Source: DASWNP01 sp035537095 (GTDB lineage: Bacteria > Acidobacteriota > Blastocatellia > Pyrinomonadales > Pyrinomonadaceae). Taken from it: 30,284 nt of DNA. Numbering within the stretch: position 1 is the stretch's first letter; each line of letters begins with the position of its first letter. A model generated the notes under the pieces. It was not told the origin of the DNA. It did no database searches and worked only from the letters and a program-made list of their open reading frames with translations. Made by a program: the position numbers and the translations under genes. Below are positions 1 to 7,851 of this stretch, piece by piece. The stretch spans positions 1 to 30,284 of the forward strand of contig DATLMV010000087.1 of NCBI GenBank assembly GCA_035537095.1. The letters are read 5' to 3'.

Positions 1-1
1 G

Positions 2-427
2 CCGACGGGTTGGAGCGCGCCCGCGTTCTTCAACGTCGGCGGCGGAAGCGTCGGCGTGCAGATCGGCGGCGAGAAGACCGACTTCGTGCTCTTGATTATG
101 AACGAGGAAGGCTTGCGCGGGCTGCTCGAAGACAAGTTCGAAATCGGCGGCGAGGCGGGTATCGCGGCGGGGCCGGTCGGGCGCAAGGTGGGCGCTTCGA
201 CCAACGCGACGCTCGACGCCGGAATCCTGACCTACTCGCGCAGCAAGGGCGCATTCATCGGCGCGGCCCTCAAGGGCGTCGCCATCACGCCGGACAACGA
301 TCTCAACGAGGCCTTCTACGGCAAGAAGGCGAGCGATGTGCTCGCGCCCGGCATCAGCGCGAGCAGCATCCCCGTCCTCGTCCGCACCTTCCCGCTCGCG
401 CTCAACCGCTACTCGTCGCGCCGCTAA
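2..427 (+). CDS. SYLF-domain (Ysc84-like) protein, 5'-truncated by window edge
   Basis: This is the C-terminal 141 residues of a SYLF (DUF500/Ysc84) domain protein; the N-terminus lies outside the window. It reads in frame from base 2 as PTGWSAPAFFNVGGGSVG and matches the downstream gene at 577-1344 almost motif for motif: GWSAPAFF, VQIG..KTDFVLL, LEDKFEIGGE, AAGPVGR, TLDAGIL and YSRSKG. The family is known for lipid or membrane binding in eukaryotes; the bacterial members are secreted or periplasmic proteins of unclear function. The tandem arrangement indicates a local duplication. It ends with TAA at 425-427 and is followed directly by an A-rich intergenic repeat. The family call is strong; the cellular role is unknown. 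Confidence 0.85.
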   Translation, partial: PTGWSAPAFFNVGGGSVGVQIGGEKTDFVLLIMNEEGLRGLLEDKFEIGGEAGIAAGPVGRKVGASTNATLDAGILTYSRSKGAFIGAALKGVAITPDNDLNEAFYGKKASDVLAPGISASSIPVLVRTFPLALNRYSSRR

Positions 428-436
428 GGCGAGCGA

Positions 437-527
437 AGGCAAAAGTCAAAAGGCAAAAGGTAAAAATTGAGAAGCACGCCGTTTAGTATCCGCCTGCATC
501 TTAGTTTTTACCTTTGCCTTTTCTCTC
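437..527. repeat. Intergenic heptamer inverted repeat, family A copy 1
   Basis: The left arm (438-467) is a run of degenerate heptamers: GGCAAAA, GTCAAAA, GGCAAAA, GGTAAAA. After a unique spacer of about 36 bases, the right arm (504-527) carries the complementary pattern, TTTTTACCTTTGCCTTTTC. The whole can fold into an imperfect hairpin. The same pattern recurs at 22528-22663 and 23936-24010. It fills most of the gap between the two SYLF genes. Confidence 0.7.
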
Positions 528-576
528 CCGCCGTTCTGCAATCTGTTGCTGGTGAGTTGGTAAGGAGAATTGATTG

Positions 577-1344
577 ATGAAGCGTTCCTTGAAACAGAAT
601 ATCCCTTTCGCGTTCGCCGTCGCGTCGCTGGCGTTCGCGTTGTGCGTGCCCCCGGTTTCGGCGCAGACGCAGAGACGAAGACGCGCGACAGACCCCGCCG
701 CCTCCGGCGCGAAAGACCCGAAGAAACTGGACGAGGCCGCGAAGAAGGCTGCGAGCGCGGCGCGCGTCTTTGAGCAGGTGATGGCCGCGCCGGATAAATC
801 AATCCCGAAAGAGTTGCTGGACAGAGCGGAGGCGGTGGCGGTCTTTCCGGGCGTGCTCAAGGCGGGCTTCGTCTTGGGCGGGCGGGGCGGAAGCGGCCTG
901 ATTAGCCGACGGACGCGCGGCGGTTGGAGCGCGCCCGCGTTCTTCAAGATGGGCGGCGCGAGTTTCGGCGCGCAGATCGGCGCATCAAAAACCGACTTCG
1001 TCCTGCTCTTTATGAACGAGAGCGCGCTCAAAGGACTGCTCGAAGATAAGTTCGAGATCGGCGGAGAGGCGAGCGCGGCGGCGGGGCCGGTCGGGCGCGC
1101 CGCCTCGGCGTCCACCAATCTCACGCTCGACGCCGGAATCCTCTCCTACTCGCGCAGCAAAGGTCTCTTCGCCGGTCTGGAAATCAAGGGCGCGGTCGTC
1201 AATCCCGACAACAACTTGAACGAGTCGGTCTATGGCGTCAAAGCCCGTGCCCTGCTCGAAGGCGCGGAACAGGTCGCACTCGAAGACGCCTTCTCCGGCA
1301 TCCAGATTTTCCCTTACACCCTCGCGCGCTACTCGCGCAGGTAA
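577..1344 (+). CDS. SYLF-domain (Ysc84-like) secreted lipid-binding-type protein
   Basis: A 255-aa protein with an N-terminal signal peptide: basic start MKRSLKQ, hydrophobic core to about residue 26, and likely cleavage after VSA at residue 29. A basic QTQRRRRR-like stretch follows, then a full SYLF domain from about residue 50 to the end. Diagnostic segments are FPGVLKAGFVLGGRGGSG, GWSAPAFF, KTDFVLLFMN, LEDKFEIGGEAS, TLDAGILSYSRSKGLFAG and the C-terminal SGIQIFPYTLARYSRR. I chose ATG 577 because AAGGAG at 562-567 lies nine bases upstream; a TTG three bases earlier is in frame but less likely. It is a tandem paralogue of the truncated gene before it. The family is established as phosphoinositide/membrane-binding in eukaryotes; the bacterial role is uncertain, plausibly in the envelope. 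Confidence 0.9.
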   Translation: MKRSLKQNIPFAFAVASLAFALCVPPVSAQTQRRRRATDPAASGAKDPKKLDEAAKKAASAARVFEQVMAAPDKSIPKELLDRAEAVAVFPGVLKAGFVLGGRGGSGLISRRTRGGWSAPAFFKMGGASFGAQIGASKTDFVLLFMNESALKGLLEDKFEIGGEASAAAGPVGRAASASTNLTLDAGILSYSRSKGLFAGLEIKGAVVNPDNNLNESVYGVKARALLEGAEQVALEDAFSGIQIFPYTLARYSRR

Positions 1345-1345
1345 A

Positions 1346-1440
1346 ATAGAGTTCAGATGCCGGATGTTGGATGTCGGATAAAAACAGAAAGCATCTGGTC
1401 TTCCCGACATCCGCCATCTGACCTCCGACATCTACTCTTG
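1346..1440. repeat. Intergenic inverted repeat, family B copy 1
   Basis: A ~95-bp element starting ATAGAG just after the stop codon of the SYLF gene and ending CTCTTG, which overlaps the lexA -35 box. The left arm (1354-1380) is made of GATG-type heptamers such as CGGATGT, TGGATGT and CGGATAA. The right arm (about 1391-1436) has the complementary pattern GACATC, CCATCTG, GACATCT. It aligns along its length with the copy at 26109-26208, including shared GGTCTT and CTCTTG segments. Confidence 0.7.
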
Positions 1441-1466
1441 ACCTTGAGTGGCGCGCGCCATAGAAT
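1438..1466 (+). promoter_or_regulatory. Predicted sigma-70-type promoter of lexA
   Basis: TTGACC at 1438-1443 and TAGAAT at 1461-1466 are separated by 17 bases, a near-consensus housekeeping promoter. Transcription would start near 1473, leaving a leader of about 65 bases before lexA. The -35 hexamer overlaps the end of the family B repeat. I saw no classical SOS box (CTG-N10-CAG or GAAC-N4-GTTC) around it. Confidence 0.6.
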
Positions 1467-1539
1467 CCGAGCCACCCCCTTGAAAGATTGCTCACGCATC
1501 ATCGTTTGAGGTCTGGTCGAGTCAGCAAGGAGAGCCGTG

Positions 1540-2169
1540 ATGGTCATGCAACCGCGCACGCAGAGACAGAAAGAGATACTCGAATACATCACGAGCTTCA
1601 TCGGGCGTCACGGCTACGAGCCCTCCTACGCGCAGATTGCGCGCCACTTCGGCGTCTCTTCCAAAGCCACCATCGCCAAACACATCGAAGCCCTTGAGCG
1701 GCGCGGACTGCTCGCGCGCCGCCGTCCCGACGGCGCGTTCGGCTTGAGCGTGCAGGTTGAAGAGACGGCGGGCGAGGCGACTTTGGAAGTGCCGCTGCTC
1801 GGACGCGTCGCGGCGGGCGCGCCGATTGACACCGTCGAAGATTCCGAGACGATCACCGTCCCGCGCTTTCTCTTGGGCAGCGTCCGCCCGCACGACGTAT
1901 ATGCGCTGCGCGTCACCGGCGACTCGATGATTGACGAGCACATCTGCGACGGCGACATCGCCCTTATCGAAAATCGCGTCGAGGCGCGCAACGGCGAGAT
2001 CGTCGTCGCGCTCGTCGAAGGCGCACGCGCCACGCTCAAACGCCTCTTCCGCTTCGCGCACGAAGTCGAACTCCGCCCCGCCAACTCCCAACTCGAACCC
2101 ATCCGCCTCCACGCCTCCCAAGTCACCGTTCAGGGCATCTTTCGCGGCCTCCTGCGGCCCGCATCTTAA
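1540..2169 (+). CDS. lexA: LexA-type SOS repressor (S24 autoprotease)
   Basis: A 209-aa protein with LexA organisation. The N-terminal winged helix (about residues 4-68) begins TQRQKEILEYITSFI and contains GYEPSYAQIARHFGVSS and KHIEALERRGLL. The C-terminal S24 peptidase domain has the self-cleavage bond Ala92-Gly93 (RVAAGAP), nucleophile Ser129 (TGDSMID) and general base Lys167 (ATLKRL), numbered from ATG 1540. Such proteins repress SOS genes and cleave themselves when RecA is activated by DNA damage. The start is decided by AAGGAGA at 1527-1533, six bases before ATG 1540; GTG 1537 and ATG 1546 are alternatives. Single gene with its own promoter. The linker differs in length from E. coli LexA, but all catalytic residues are present. 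An operator matching known LexA boxes was not found. Confidence 0.93.
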   Translation: MVMQPRTQRQKEILEYITSFIGRHGYEPSYAQIARHFGVSSKATIAKHIEALERRGLLARRRPDGAFGLSVQVEETAGEATLEVPLLGRVAAGAPIDTVEDSETITVPRFLLGSVRPHDVYALRVTGDSMIDEHICDGDIALIENRVEARNGEIVVALVEGARATLKRLFRFAHEVELRPANSQLEPIRLHASQVTVQGIFRGLLRPAS

Positions 2170-2477
2170 AGAGCAATCCTGTGCTTTAATCATGCCCGGC
2201 GCGCGAACTTTGTAGCGGCGGGGCTTTGTCCCGACAGTTGTTCCCCGTAAGTGATTTCTATCTTCGCAAGTAGCGTAAACGAACACGCGCGGGCGCGTCC
2301 GTGTACGGGTTTGTGAGCGATTCAGGGCGGGCGGGAGGTGGTTTTCGGTGTTGTGTGCTGGCATACGAGTTGCCCGTCTTTAGTCGGTATAGCCGACTTT
2401 TGAAGCGTTGGACGATTGCTTTCGTGCGGTCTGTCCTTGTGAGACGGAAAAGATTTGATAAGGAGTGTGGAAAAGTT
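2170..2477. other. Intergenic region with short hairpins
   Basis: This 308-base gap holds no convincing gene. A small perfect hairpin, AGTCGG-TATAG-CCGACT, lies at 2382-2398 and is followed by a few T residues. A GC-rich palindrome, CACGCGCGGGCGCGTCCGTG, lies near 2282-2301. The reading frame of the next gene stays open upstream to 2301, but that extension lacks a ribosome site and reads as non-coding. I could not place a convincing promoter here. Confidence 0.4.
2382..2401 (+). terminator. Weak candidate terminator or small hairpin after lexA
   Basis: A six-base-pair perfect stem AGTCGG/CCGACT with a five-base TATAG loop is followed by TTT. The stem is short and the T-run poor, and it lies over 200 bases past the lexA stop. 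It may instead be a dispersed repeat unit or part of the leader of the next gene. Confidence 0.25.
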
Positions 2478-3578
2478 ATGACGGAGAAGAGCCAGAATCA
2501 AGCGAAGAGGGTCGCCATCCTCATCGAGAATCAGGTGGAGGACGTTGAGTTTCAGATGCCCTACGCGGCCTTGCAGAAGGCGGGCGCGGAGGTGACGGTG
2601 CTCGGTTCGCGCGTCAACGAGGCGTACGCGGGCAAGCAGGGACAACTGAGCATCAAGGCCGGCGCGACGACCACCGAAGCGCGCCCCGAAGATTTCGATG
2701 CGGTGGTGATTCCGGGCGGCATGGCCCCCGACCGCATGCGGACGAACATGAAGACCGTCCGCTTCGTGCAGAAAGCCTTCGAGCAGGGCAAACTCGTCGC
2801 CGCCGTCTGTCATGGGCCGCAGGTCTTGATCGAGGGCGACCTCTTGCGCGGCAAGCGTGCGACCGGCTTTCGCGCGATTCGCAAGGACATGGAGAACGCG
2901 GGCGCGCATTACGAGAACGCGCCGGTGGTCGTCGAGGGTAATCTCATCACGTCGCGACGTCCCGCCGACCTGCCAATCTTCACGACCGCCATCCTGCAAC
3001 ATCTCGGCTTGGGGAGTCTCAAGGGCATGTACCTGCCGGACGTGAAGGACGCGAACGTCGAATGGTGGGAACTGGGCGAGGGTTGGGGCGGTTCGAGCAA
3101 GGCGCAGATCGTTGATGCGCTCAACACGGCGATTCGCGGCGAGCGTTACGCGCTGGCTGCCTTCGAGCGTTACGCCGAGAAGGCCACCGACGCCGGGTTG
3201 ATGTCGGCCTTCGAGGAGATTCGCGGCAGCAAGCAACGACACATCCAGATGCTCGAAGCGCGTCTCGCGGCGATGGGCGGCGAGGAGTCTTTGCAGGCGG
3301 CGGGCAGCGGCGCGTGGGCGACGTTGAAGAGTTGGGTGCAGTCGAACAACGACACCGCCGTGCTCTTGCGTGCGCTCGGAGATTTGCAGACGGGCGTCGT
3401 TGATACCTTCAACCTGAGCCTGCAACTGACAGACCCCGTCACCACCGCCATCTTCGACGAGATCGAGATTGATCTGGCGAAAGACGAACAACGCGTCGCA
3501 GACCTCTACCACGCGCGCCTCGGAGCGCAGGACACCAAGCCCGCCAGCCCGACCACGGGCGCAGCCGTCAGCGCATAA
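2478..3578 (+). CDS. DJ-1/PfpI-like domain fused to ferritin-like four-helix domain
   Basis: A 366-aa two-domain protein. Residues 11-178 form a DJ-1/PfpI (class I glutamine amidotransferase-like) domain: RVAILIENQVEDVEF with Glu21, DAVVIPGG, and the nucleophile elbow AAVCHGPQ with Cys111-His112, as in PfpI/PH1704-type proteases, chaperones or glyoxalases. Residues 205-345 are predicted all-helical with spaced Glu and His residues (RGERYALAAFERYAEKA, SKQRHIQMLEARL), resembling rubrerythrin or four-helix ferritin-like stress proteins. The fusion suggests a cytosolic stress or oxidative-damage role. I chose ATG 2478 because homology starts there; AAGGAG at 2460-2465 is upstream at a rather long 12-base spacing. 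The gene stands alone and ends before a strong terminator. The first domain is certain; metal binding by the second is inferred. Confidence 0.85.
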   Translation: MTEKSQNQAKRVAILIENQVEDVEFQMPYAALQKAGAEVTVLGSRVNEAYAGKQGQLSIKAGATTTEARPEDFDAVVIPGGMAPDRMRTNMKTVRFVQKAFEQGKLVAAVCHGPQVLIEGDLLRGKRATGFRAIRKDMENAGAHYENAPVVVEGNLITSRRPADLPIFTTAILQHLGLGSLKGMYLPDVKDANVEWWELGEGWGGSSKAQIVDALNTAIRGERYALAAFERYAEKATDAGLMSAFEEIRGSKQRHIQMLEARLAAMGGEESLQAAGSGAWATLKSWVQSNNDTAVLLRALGDLQTGVVDTFNLSLQLTDPVTTAIFDEIEIDLAKDEQRVADLYHARLGAQDTKPASPTTGAAVSA

Positions 3579-3621
3579 AGCGGCGGCGTGAGTGAGCAGG
3601 CCGGAAGGATGAGTTGAAAGA

Positions 3622-3669
3622 GTGGGGAAGGAGAGAAGCGAGAGTTTCTTTCCTTCCCCACAATTTTTT
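3622..3669 (+). terminator. Strong rho-independent terminator
   Basis: GTGGGGAAGGA (3622-3632) pairs perfectly with TCCTTCCCCAC (3651-3661). Five further inner pairs, including one G-T, extend the stem to 16, closing an eight-base loop. AA and a six-T run (3664-3669) follow. It closes the PfpI-ferritin-like gene. Confidence 0.9.
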
Positions 3670-4015
3670 CTGACCTCAGTTTTTTTGACCTTCGACTTCT
3701 AAACGTTCAGGTTCTATTTGCTCCTTCACGCGCCGCAGCCTCGATTTTTCCTCCCTGTCATTTTGAACAGTTTTCTCTCACGGCCTGTCAGACTGACCTT
3801 ACGCGGGCGTCTCCGTCTCCTTCCTTTTCTCAGTAAACCCGGTATTTATGCGGCTTTTACGCTGCGGGCGCGGTGGCATGGCACTCGCTTGAGAGGGATG
3901 GTGCTCGCCCTTTGAGCCCCTCATTAATAGCCTTAAATTCAAACTGAAAATCTTATCGCGCACGGAACGTAAGGATTCGTCCGGTCGCCCAGACAGATAT
4001 AGAAGGATGCGGAGA
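3670..4015. other. T-rich intergenic region before the protease gene
   Basis: About 345 bases between the terminator and the subtilase start. The first 120 bases are markedly T-rich on the + strand with several T-runs. An ORF at 3718-3915 is possible but has no ribosome site and no recognisable protein. A weak promoter candidate lies at 3912-3939. Nothing else was supported. Confidence 0.4.
3912..3939 (+). promoter_or_regulatory. Candidate promoter of the subtilase gene
   Basis: TTGAGC (3912-3917) and TAAATT (3934-3939) are separated by 16 bases inside a locally AT-rich stretch. Each hexamer is an imperfect match. The start would be near 3946, with a ~70-base leader. This is the best candidate in the gap, but the evidence is modest. 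Confidence 0.35.
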
Positions 4016-7000
4016 ATGAAACCAAGGTCATTGAAGAGACTTCTGACCGTCTCGCTTCTCGCTTCGTTGACGATGATGCAGTTGCCCTTCGCGCGCCGCT
4101 TCGAGACGCGCGCGGCGGCAGCGACGACGACCGAAGCCGCGACCCGAAGCGCACGCGACGGACAGCACGACGCGTCCGGACTGCCCGAGCAGAAGTTGCC
4201 CTCCGACCTCGCGGCGGCTTTAGAGCAATCGGCGGAACGCGCGCAACCGCGACGCTTCATCGTGCAGACGCGCCGCCAGCCCGCCGCCGCCGAACGCCTC
4301 ACGGTCGCGCGTCACGGCGGCAGAGTCCTTCATCATTTCTCAAGCATCAACTCGCTGCTCGTCGAGATGCCGCTCGCGCGCATCGCGGGATTGGTTAAAG
4401 AAGAGAGCATCGCCTTCGTCACGCCCGACCGCGAGGTGCGCGGGGCGATGGACGCGGCGCGCCGCCTCGTCGGCGCAGACCAACTCGAAGAGGAAGATAA
4501 GAGCACCTACGAACAGGTCTATGCGCCGGTTGACGGGACGGGCGTCGGCGTTGCCGTGATTGACACGGGCCTCGATTTACCCGAAGACAGCAAGAACGAT
4601 TTTCGCAAGAAGGGCAGCAAGCAACTGCGCGTCGTCGCCTTCAAGGATTTCGCCGGTGATGATGACGGCGAAATCAAGAGCAACATGTACGACGACTACG
4701 GGCACGGCTCGGCGGTCTCCGGCGTCATCGCGGGCGACGGGTGGGGCTCGCGGCAGATTGACGACAACGGCAAGGAATGGTATCCGGGCAATTACGGCGA
4801 CTTCAAAGGCATCGCGCCGAACGCCAACATCATCTCGCTCAAGGCTCTCGACCTCAACGGAACCGGCACGCTCAGCAACGTCATCAAGGCGATTGACTAC
4901 GCCATCTCCGTCAAGTCGCAATACAACATCAAGGTCATGAACCTGAGCATCGGCGCGCCCGTCTTGCAGAGCTACAAGACAGACCCTCTGTGTCAGGCCG
5001 CCGAGCGCGCCATCGCCAACGGCATCGTCGTCATCGCGGCGGCGGGCAATCGCGGCCACAACGATGTCGTCATCGGCACGGACGCGCAGGGCAAAAACAT
5101 CTATCAGACCGTCTACGGCAGCATTGACAGCCCCGGCAACGACCCTTACGTCATCACCGTCGGCGCAACCAAGAACCCCGCGCAGACGCTGCTCAACTGG
5201 CCCGATAAAGAGACCGCTCCCGGCATCAACCCGACCCCCACGGCGCTCCGCCGCACAGACCTCGAAGTCGCCTCCTACAGTTCGCGCGGGCCGACGCTGG
5301 TTGACGGCATCGTCAAGCCGGACGTGGTTGCGCCGGGGACGAAGATCAACATGGCCGCGTCGGGCAGGGAATCGGTGCTCCACGACGACCTCGCGCCGAA
5401 CACCTTGATGCCGCGCACGAGCAGCAAGGCCCGCAGCAAGATGTATTGCCAGTTGACGGGGACATCGTTTGCCGCGCCGATGGTCGCAGGGATTGCGGCG
5501 TTGATGCTGCAAGCGAATCCGAACCTGACGCCGAATCAAGTCAAGGGCATCCTGCGTATCACGGCGCAGCAGTTGCCGTCGCTCGCGGGCAAGAGCCGCG
5601 TCGAGAGCGTGCTGGCGCAGGGCGCGGGACTCGTCAACGCCTACGCCGCCGTGCGCCTGACGCAGAACACGCGCGCCGACGCCGACCTCGCCACCGCCGG
5701 AGAGAGCCTGCTCAAACCGGGCGTCACGCTCCCCGGTCTCGGCGAAGACCTCAAACTCACCCTGACGGACTTCGCGGGCGAGTTCCTTGAGCACGCCGTC
5801 TTCGATAGCGGCATCATCATGACCGACGGAATGATTCTCACCGACGGCATCATCATGACCGACGGCATCATCATGACCGACGGCATGATCTTGACGGATG
5901 GAATTATCATGACCGACGGAATTATCATGACCGACAATAGCGTCTGGCCCAACGGGATTATCATGACGGACAGCTACGTGCGGGGAAGTTGTTTGCAGAA
6001 CTCCGGCGGGCAGAAGCGGGCGGTGCAGGGTCTTTTGGAAGCGGGCGTGCAGAGCGCGGGCGCGACGTTTCACGCCGACGGCATCGTCGCGGGCACGGGC
6101 TCGGTCGGCGGCGGGATAGTCTTCTCCGCGAGCGCGCAGGGCGTCTGGGGCGGCGCGATGATGGATCCGACGGCGGTCTCCGAAGGCATCAGCCTTGAGA
6201 CACCTGACCTCACGCTGAGCAACGACGACACGCCGATTCCGGGGCTCACCTTCATCAACAGCGCGAGCCCCTTCTATCCCAAACACGACGAGCAATCCAC
6301 GCCGACGCCGACGCCCACGCCGACGCCCGAAGCCTCGCCCACACCCGCAGCGACGCCGACGCCCGGCGCGACTCCCACACCGGATGCGACGCCGACGCCG
6401 AGCCCTTCGCCGGATGCGACGCCCGCGCCGACACCCGATGCGACTCCGACGCCCACGGCGACGCCGACGCCGACTCCTTCTCCCGTCGCCACGCCGACGC
6501 CTGTGCCCGCGCCCGTCTTCGCCACGTTGGAATTCAGCGCGGCCAGTTATCGCGCGGCGGAGGACGAGGGCGAGATTCGCATCACCGTCATGCGCGGCGG
6601 CGACACGTCGAGCGCGGTGACGGTGGATTATGCGACCAACGACGGGCTGGCCGGAGAGCGGCCCGATTACACGACCTCTCTCGGCACGCTCCGCTTCGAC
6701 GCGGGCGAGACGACGAAGTCCTTCAGCGTCTTTATCACCGACGACGCCTACGTCGAGGGCGACGAGACGGTCAATCTGAGCCTGCGAAACGCGACGAACG
6801 GCGCGGTCTTGGGCAGCCGCCGCTCGGGCGAGTTGACGATTGCGGATAACGACACCGCGCCCGCTTCGGCGTCGAACCCGATTGCGGACGCGCAGTTCTT
6901 CGTCCGCCAGCACTACGTTGATTTCCTCAACCGCGAGCCGGACGCCTCGGGGCTCGCTTTCTGGACGAGCCAGATCACCGCGTGCGGCGCGAATCAGGGC

Positions 7001-7621
7001 TGCGTCGAGCAGAAGCGGATAGATGTTTCCGGCGCGTTCTTCCGTTCCATCGAGTTTCAGGAGACGGGTTTCTTCGTCCATCGTCTCTATCGTTCTTCCC
7101 TGAATCGCCTGCCGCGCTTCCGCGAATTCCTGCGCGACACGCAGGAGATCGGTCGCGGCGTCGTGGTCGGGCGGGAAGGGTGGCAGGCGCAGTTGGAGGC
7201 CAATAAGCAAGCCTTCATCGCGAACTGGATGTCGCGCTCCGAGTTTCGCATCGCCTTCGACAACCTCTCCGACGAAGAGTACGTTGACACGCTCAACGCC
7301 GAGACCGGCGCATCGCTCACCGTAGAGGAACGCGACGCACTCGTCGCAGGATTGACGGGCGGCACGGAGACGCGCGCGAGCGTGCTCCGCAGCGTGGCGG
7401 AGAATGCGGAGTTCGTCCGGAAGGAATCGAACCCCGCGTTCGTCCTGATGCAATACTTCGGCTACCTGCGCCGCAACCCGAACGACGCGCCCAACATCAA
7501 CTTCGACGGCTTCAACTTCTGGCTCGCCAAACTCAATCAATTCAACGGCGACTATCGCCGCGCCGAGATGGTCAAAGCCTTCCTCGTCGCGGGCGAATAC
7601 CGCGCGCGCTTCGGACAGTAA
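4016..7621 (+). CDS. Secreted subtilisin-like (S8) serine protease with repeat, Calx-beta and DUF4214 regions
   Basis: About 1201 aa. A signal peptide (basic MKPRSLKRLL, hydrophobic core) precedes an I9-like propeptide segment (RRFIVQTR, then HHFSSINSLLVEMP). The S8 catalytic domain spans about residues 150-560: Asp183 in VAVIDTGLD, His230 in DYGHGSAVSG, oxyanion Asn345 in AAAGN, and Ser484 in GTSFAAPMVAG. Then come nine hexapeptide repeats of GIIMTD type (599-652), a Pro-Thr linker (762-834), a Calx-beta domain (about 837-949, ending VEGDETVNLSL and LTIADND) and a DUF4214 region (about 955-1201, with REPDASGLAFW and a second RNPND..NFDGFNFWLAK segment). I prefer ATG 4016 because AAGGA lies eight bases upstream; ATG 4007 has no ribosome site. 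All catalytic residues are intact, so it should be an active extracellular or surface protease. Its substrate is unknown. It is flanked by terminators, so it is probably monocistronic. Confidence 0.92.
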   Translation: MKPRSLKRLLTVSLLASLTMMQLPFARRFETRAAAATTTEAATRSARDGQHDASGLPEQKLPSDLAAALEQSAERAQPRRFIVQTRRQPAAAERLTVARHGGRVLHHFSSINSLLVEMPLARIAGLVKEESIAFVTPDREVRGAMDAARRLVGADQLEEEDKSTYEQVYAPVDGTGVGVAVIDTGLDLPEDSKNDFRKKGSKQLRVVAFKDFAGDDDGEIKSNMYDDYGHGSAVSGVIAGDGWGSRQIDDNGKEWYPGNYGDFKGIAPNANIISLKALDLNGTGTLSNVIKAIDYAISVKSQYNIKVMNLSIGAPVLQSYKTDPLCQAAERAIANGIVVIAAAGNRGHNDVVIGTDAQGKNIYQTVYGSIDSPGNDPYVITVGATKNPAQTLLNWPDKETAPGINPTPTALRRTDLEVASYSSRGPTLVDGIVKPDVVAPGTKINMAASGRESVLHDDLAPNTLMPRTSSKARSKMYCQLTGTSFAAPMVAGIAALMLQANPNLTPNQVKGILRITAQQLPSLAGKSRVESVLAQGAGLVNAYAAVRLTQNTRADADLATAGESLLKPGVTLPGLGEDLKLTLTDFAGEFLEHAVFDSGIIMTDGMILTDGIIMTDGIIMTDGMILTDGIIMTDGIIMTDNSVWPNGIIMTDSYVRGSCLQNSGGQKRAVQGLLEAGVQSAGATFHADGIVAGTGSVGGGIVFSASAQGVWGGAMMDPTAVSEGISLETPDLTLSNDDTPIPGLTFINSASPFYPKHDEQSTPTPTPTPTPEASPTPAATPTPGATPTPDATPTPSPSPDATPAPTPDATPTPTATPTPTPSPVATPTPVPAPVFATLEFSAASYRAAEDEGEIRITVMRGGDTSSAVTVDYATNDGLAGERPDYTTSLGTLRFDAGETTKSFSVFITDDAYVEGDETVNLSLRNATNGAVLGSRRSGELTIADNDTAPASASNPIADAQFFVRQHYVDFLNREPDASGLAFWTSQITACGANQGCVEQKRIDVSGAFFRSIEFQETGFFVHRLYRSSLNRLPRFREFLRDTQEIGRGVVVGREGWQAQLEANKQAFIANWMSRSEFRIAFDNLSDEEYVDTLNAETGASLTVEERDALVAGLTGGTETRASVLRSVAENAEFVRKESNPAFVLMQYFGYLRRNPNDAPNINFDGFNFWLAKLNQFNGDYRRAEMVKAFLVAGEYRARFGQ
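5810..5971 (+). repeat. Nine tandem 18-bp units encoding GIIMTD hexapeptides
   Basis: Nine in-frame 18-base units lie inside the protease gene. In order they encode GIIMTD, GMILTD, GIIMTD, GIIMTD, GMILTD, GIIMTD, GIIMTD, a degenerate NSVWPN, and GIIMTD. Synonymous codon differences (ATC/ATT, ACC/ACG, GGC/GGA) separate the units, so the peptide is conserved more strictly than the DNA. Confidence 0.95.
6299..6517 (+). repeat. Low-complexity Thr-Pro linker repeat
   Basis: Simple ACGCCG-type repeats encode TPTPTPTPTP, then SPTPAATPTPGATPTPDATP-like units. This is a flexible, probably extended interdomain linker between the repeat-bearing catalytic part and the Calx-beta domain of the protease. 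Repeat expansion and contraction are likely here. Confidence 0.9.
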
Positions 7622-7659
7622 AAAAAGCAGAACGACATTCAAAGGCCGCACACTCCGAG

Positions 7660-7692
7660 GCGGGGGCTTGATTGAAGCCCCCGCTTTTTTTT
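7660..7692 (+). terminator. Strong rho-independent terminator after the protease
   Basis: A perfect 10-bp stem, GCGGGGGCTT (7660-7669) with AAGCCCCCGC (7675-7684), closes a five-base loop. Eight T residues (7685-7692) follow. Confidence 0.93.
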
Positions 7693-7851
7693 CGCGCCGG
7701 ACTTTGAAGACGAAACCGCATCCTGAAGCGTCACCCTCGCGCGCTCGGGCGCGGAGGCTTGCGGTCGCACGGGATTTCGAACGGCGCGAGGCCAAACGCG
7801 CGGGAGCATGATATGCTTGCCGCGTTCGTTCGTTGACCGATGTGAACTGAT

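Noticed and set aside
1440..1540. A possible SOS box upstream of lexA (CTG-GTCGAGT-CAG near 1513)
   Set aside because: The half-site spacing is seven rather than ten bases, and it does not match known LexA boxes; it may still be a lineage-specific operator, but this is unsupported.
3718..3915. A 65-codon ORF in the gap before the protease
   Set aside because: No ribosome site, no recognisable protein and a location in a T-rich non-coding stretch.
5810..6517. Repetitive DNA that could suggest a CRISPR array
   Set aside because: The repeats are in-frame 18-bp and 6-bp coding units without unique spacers, inside one long protease gene.
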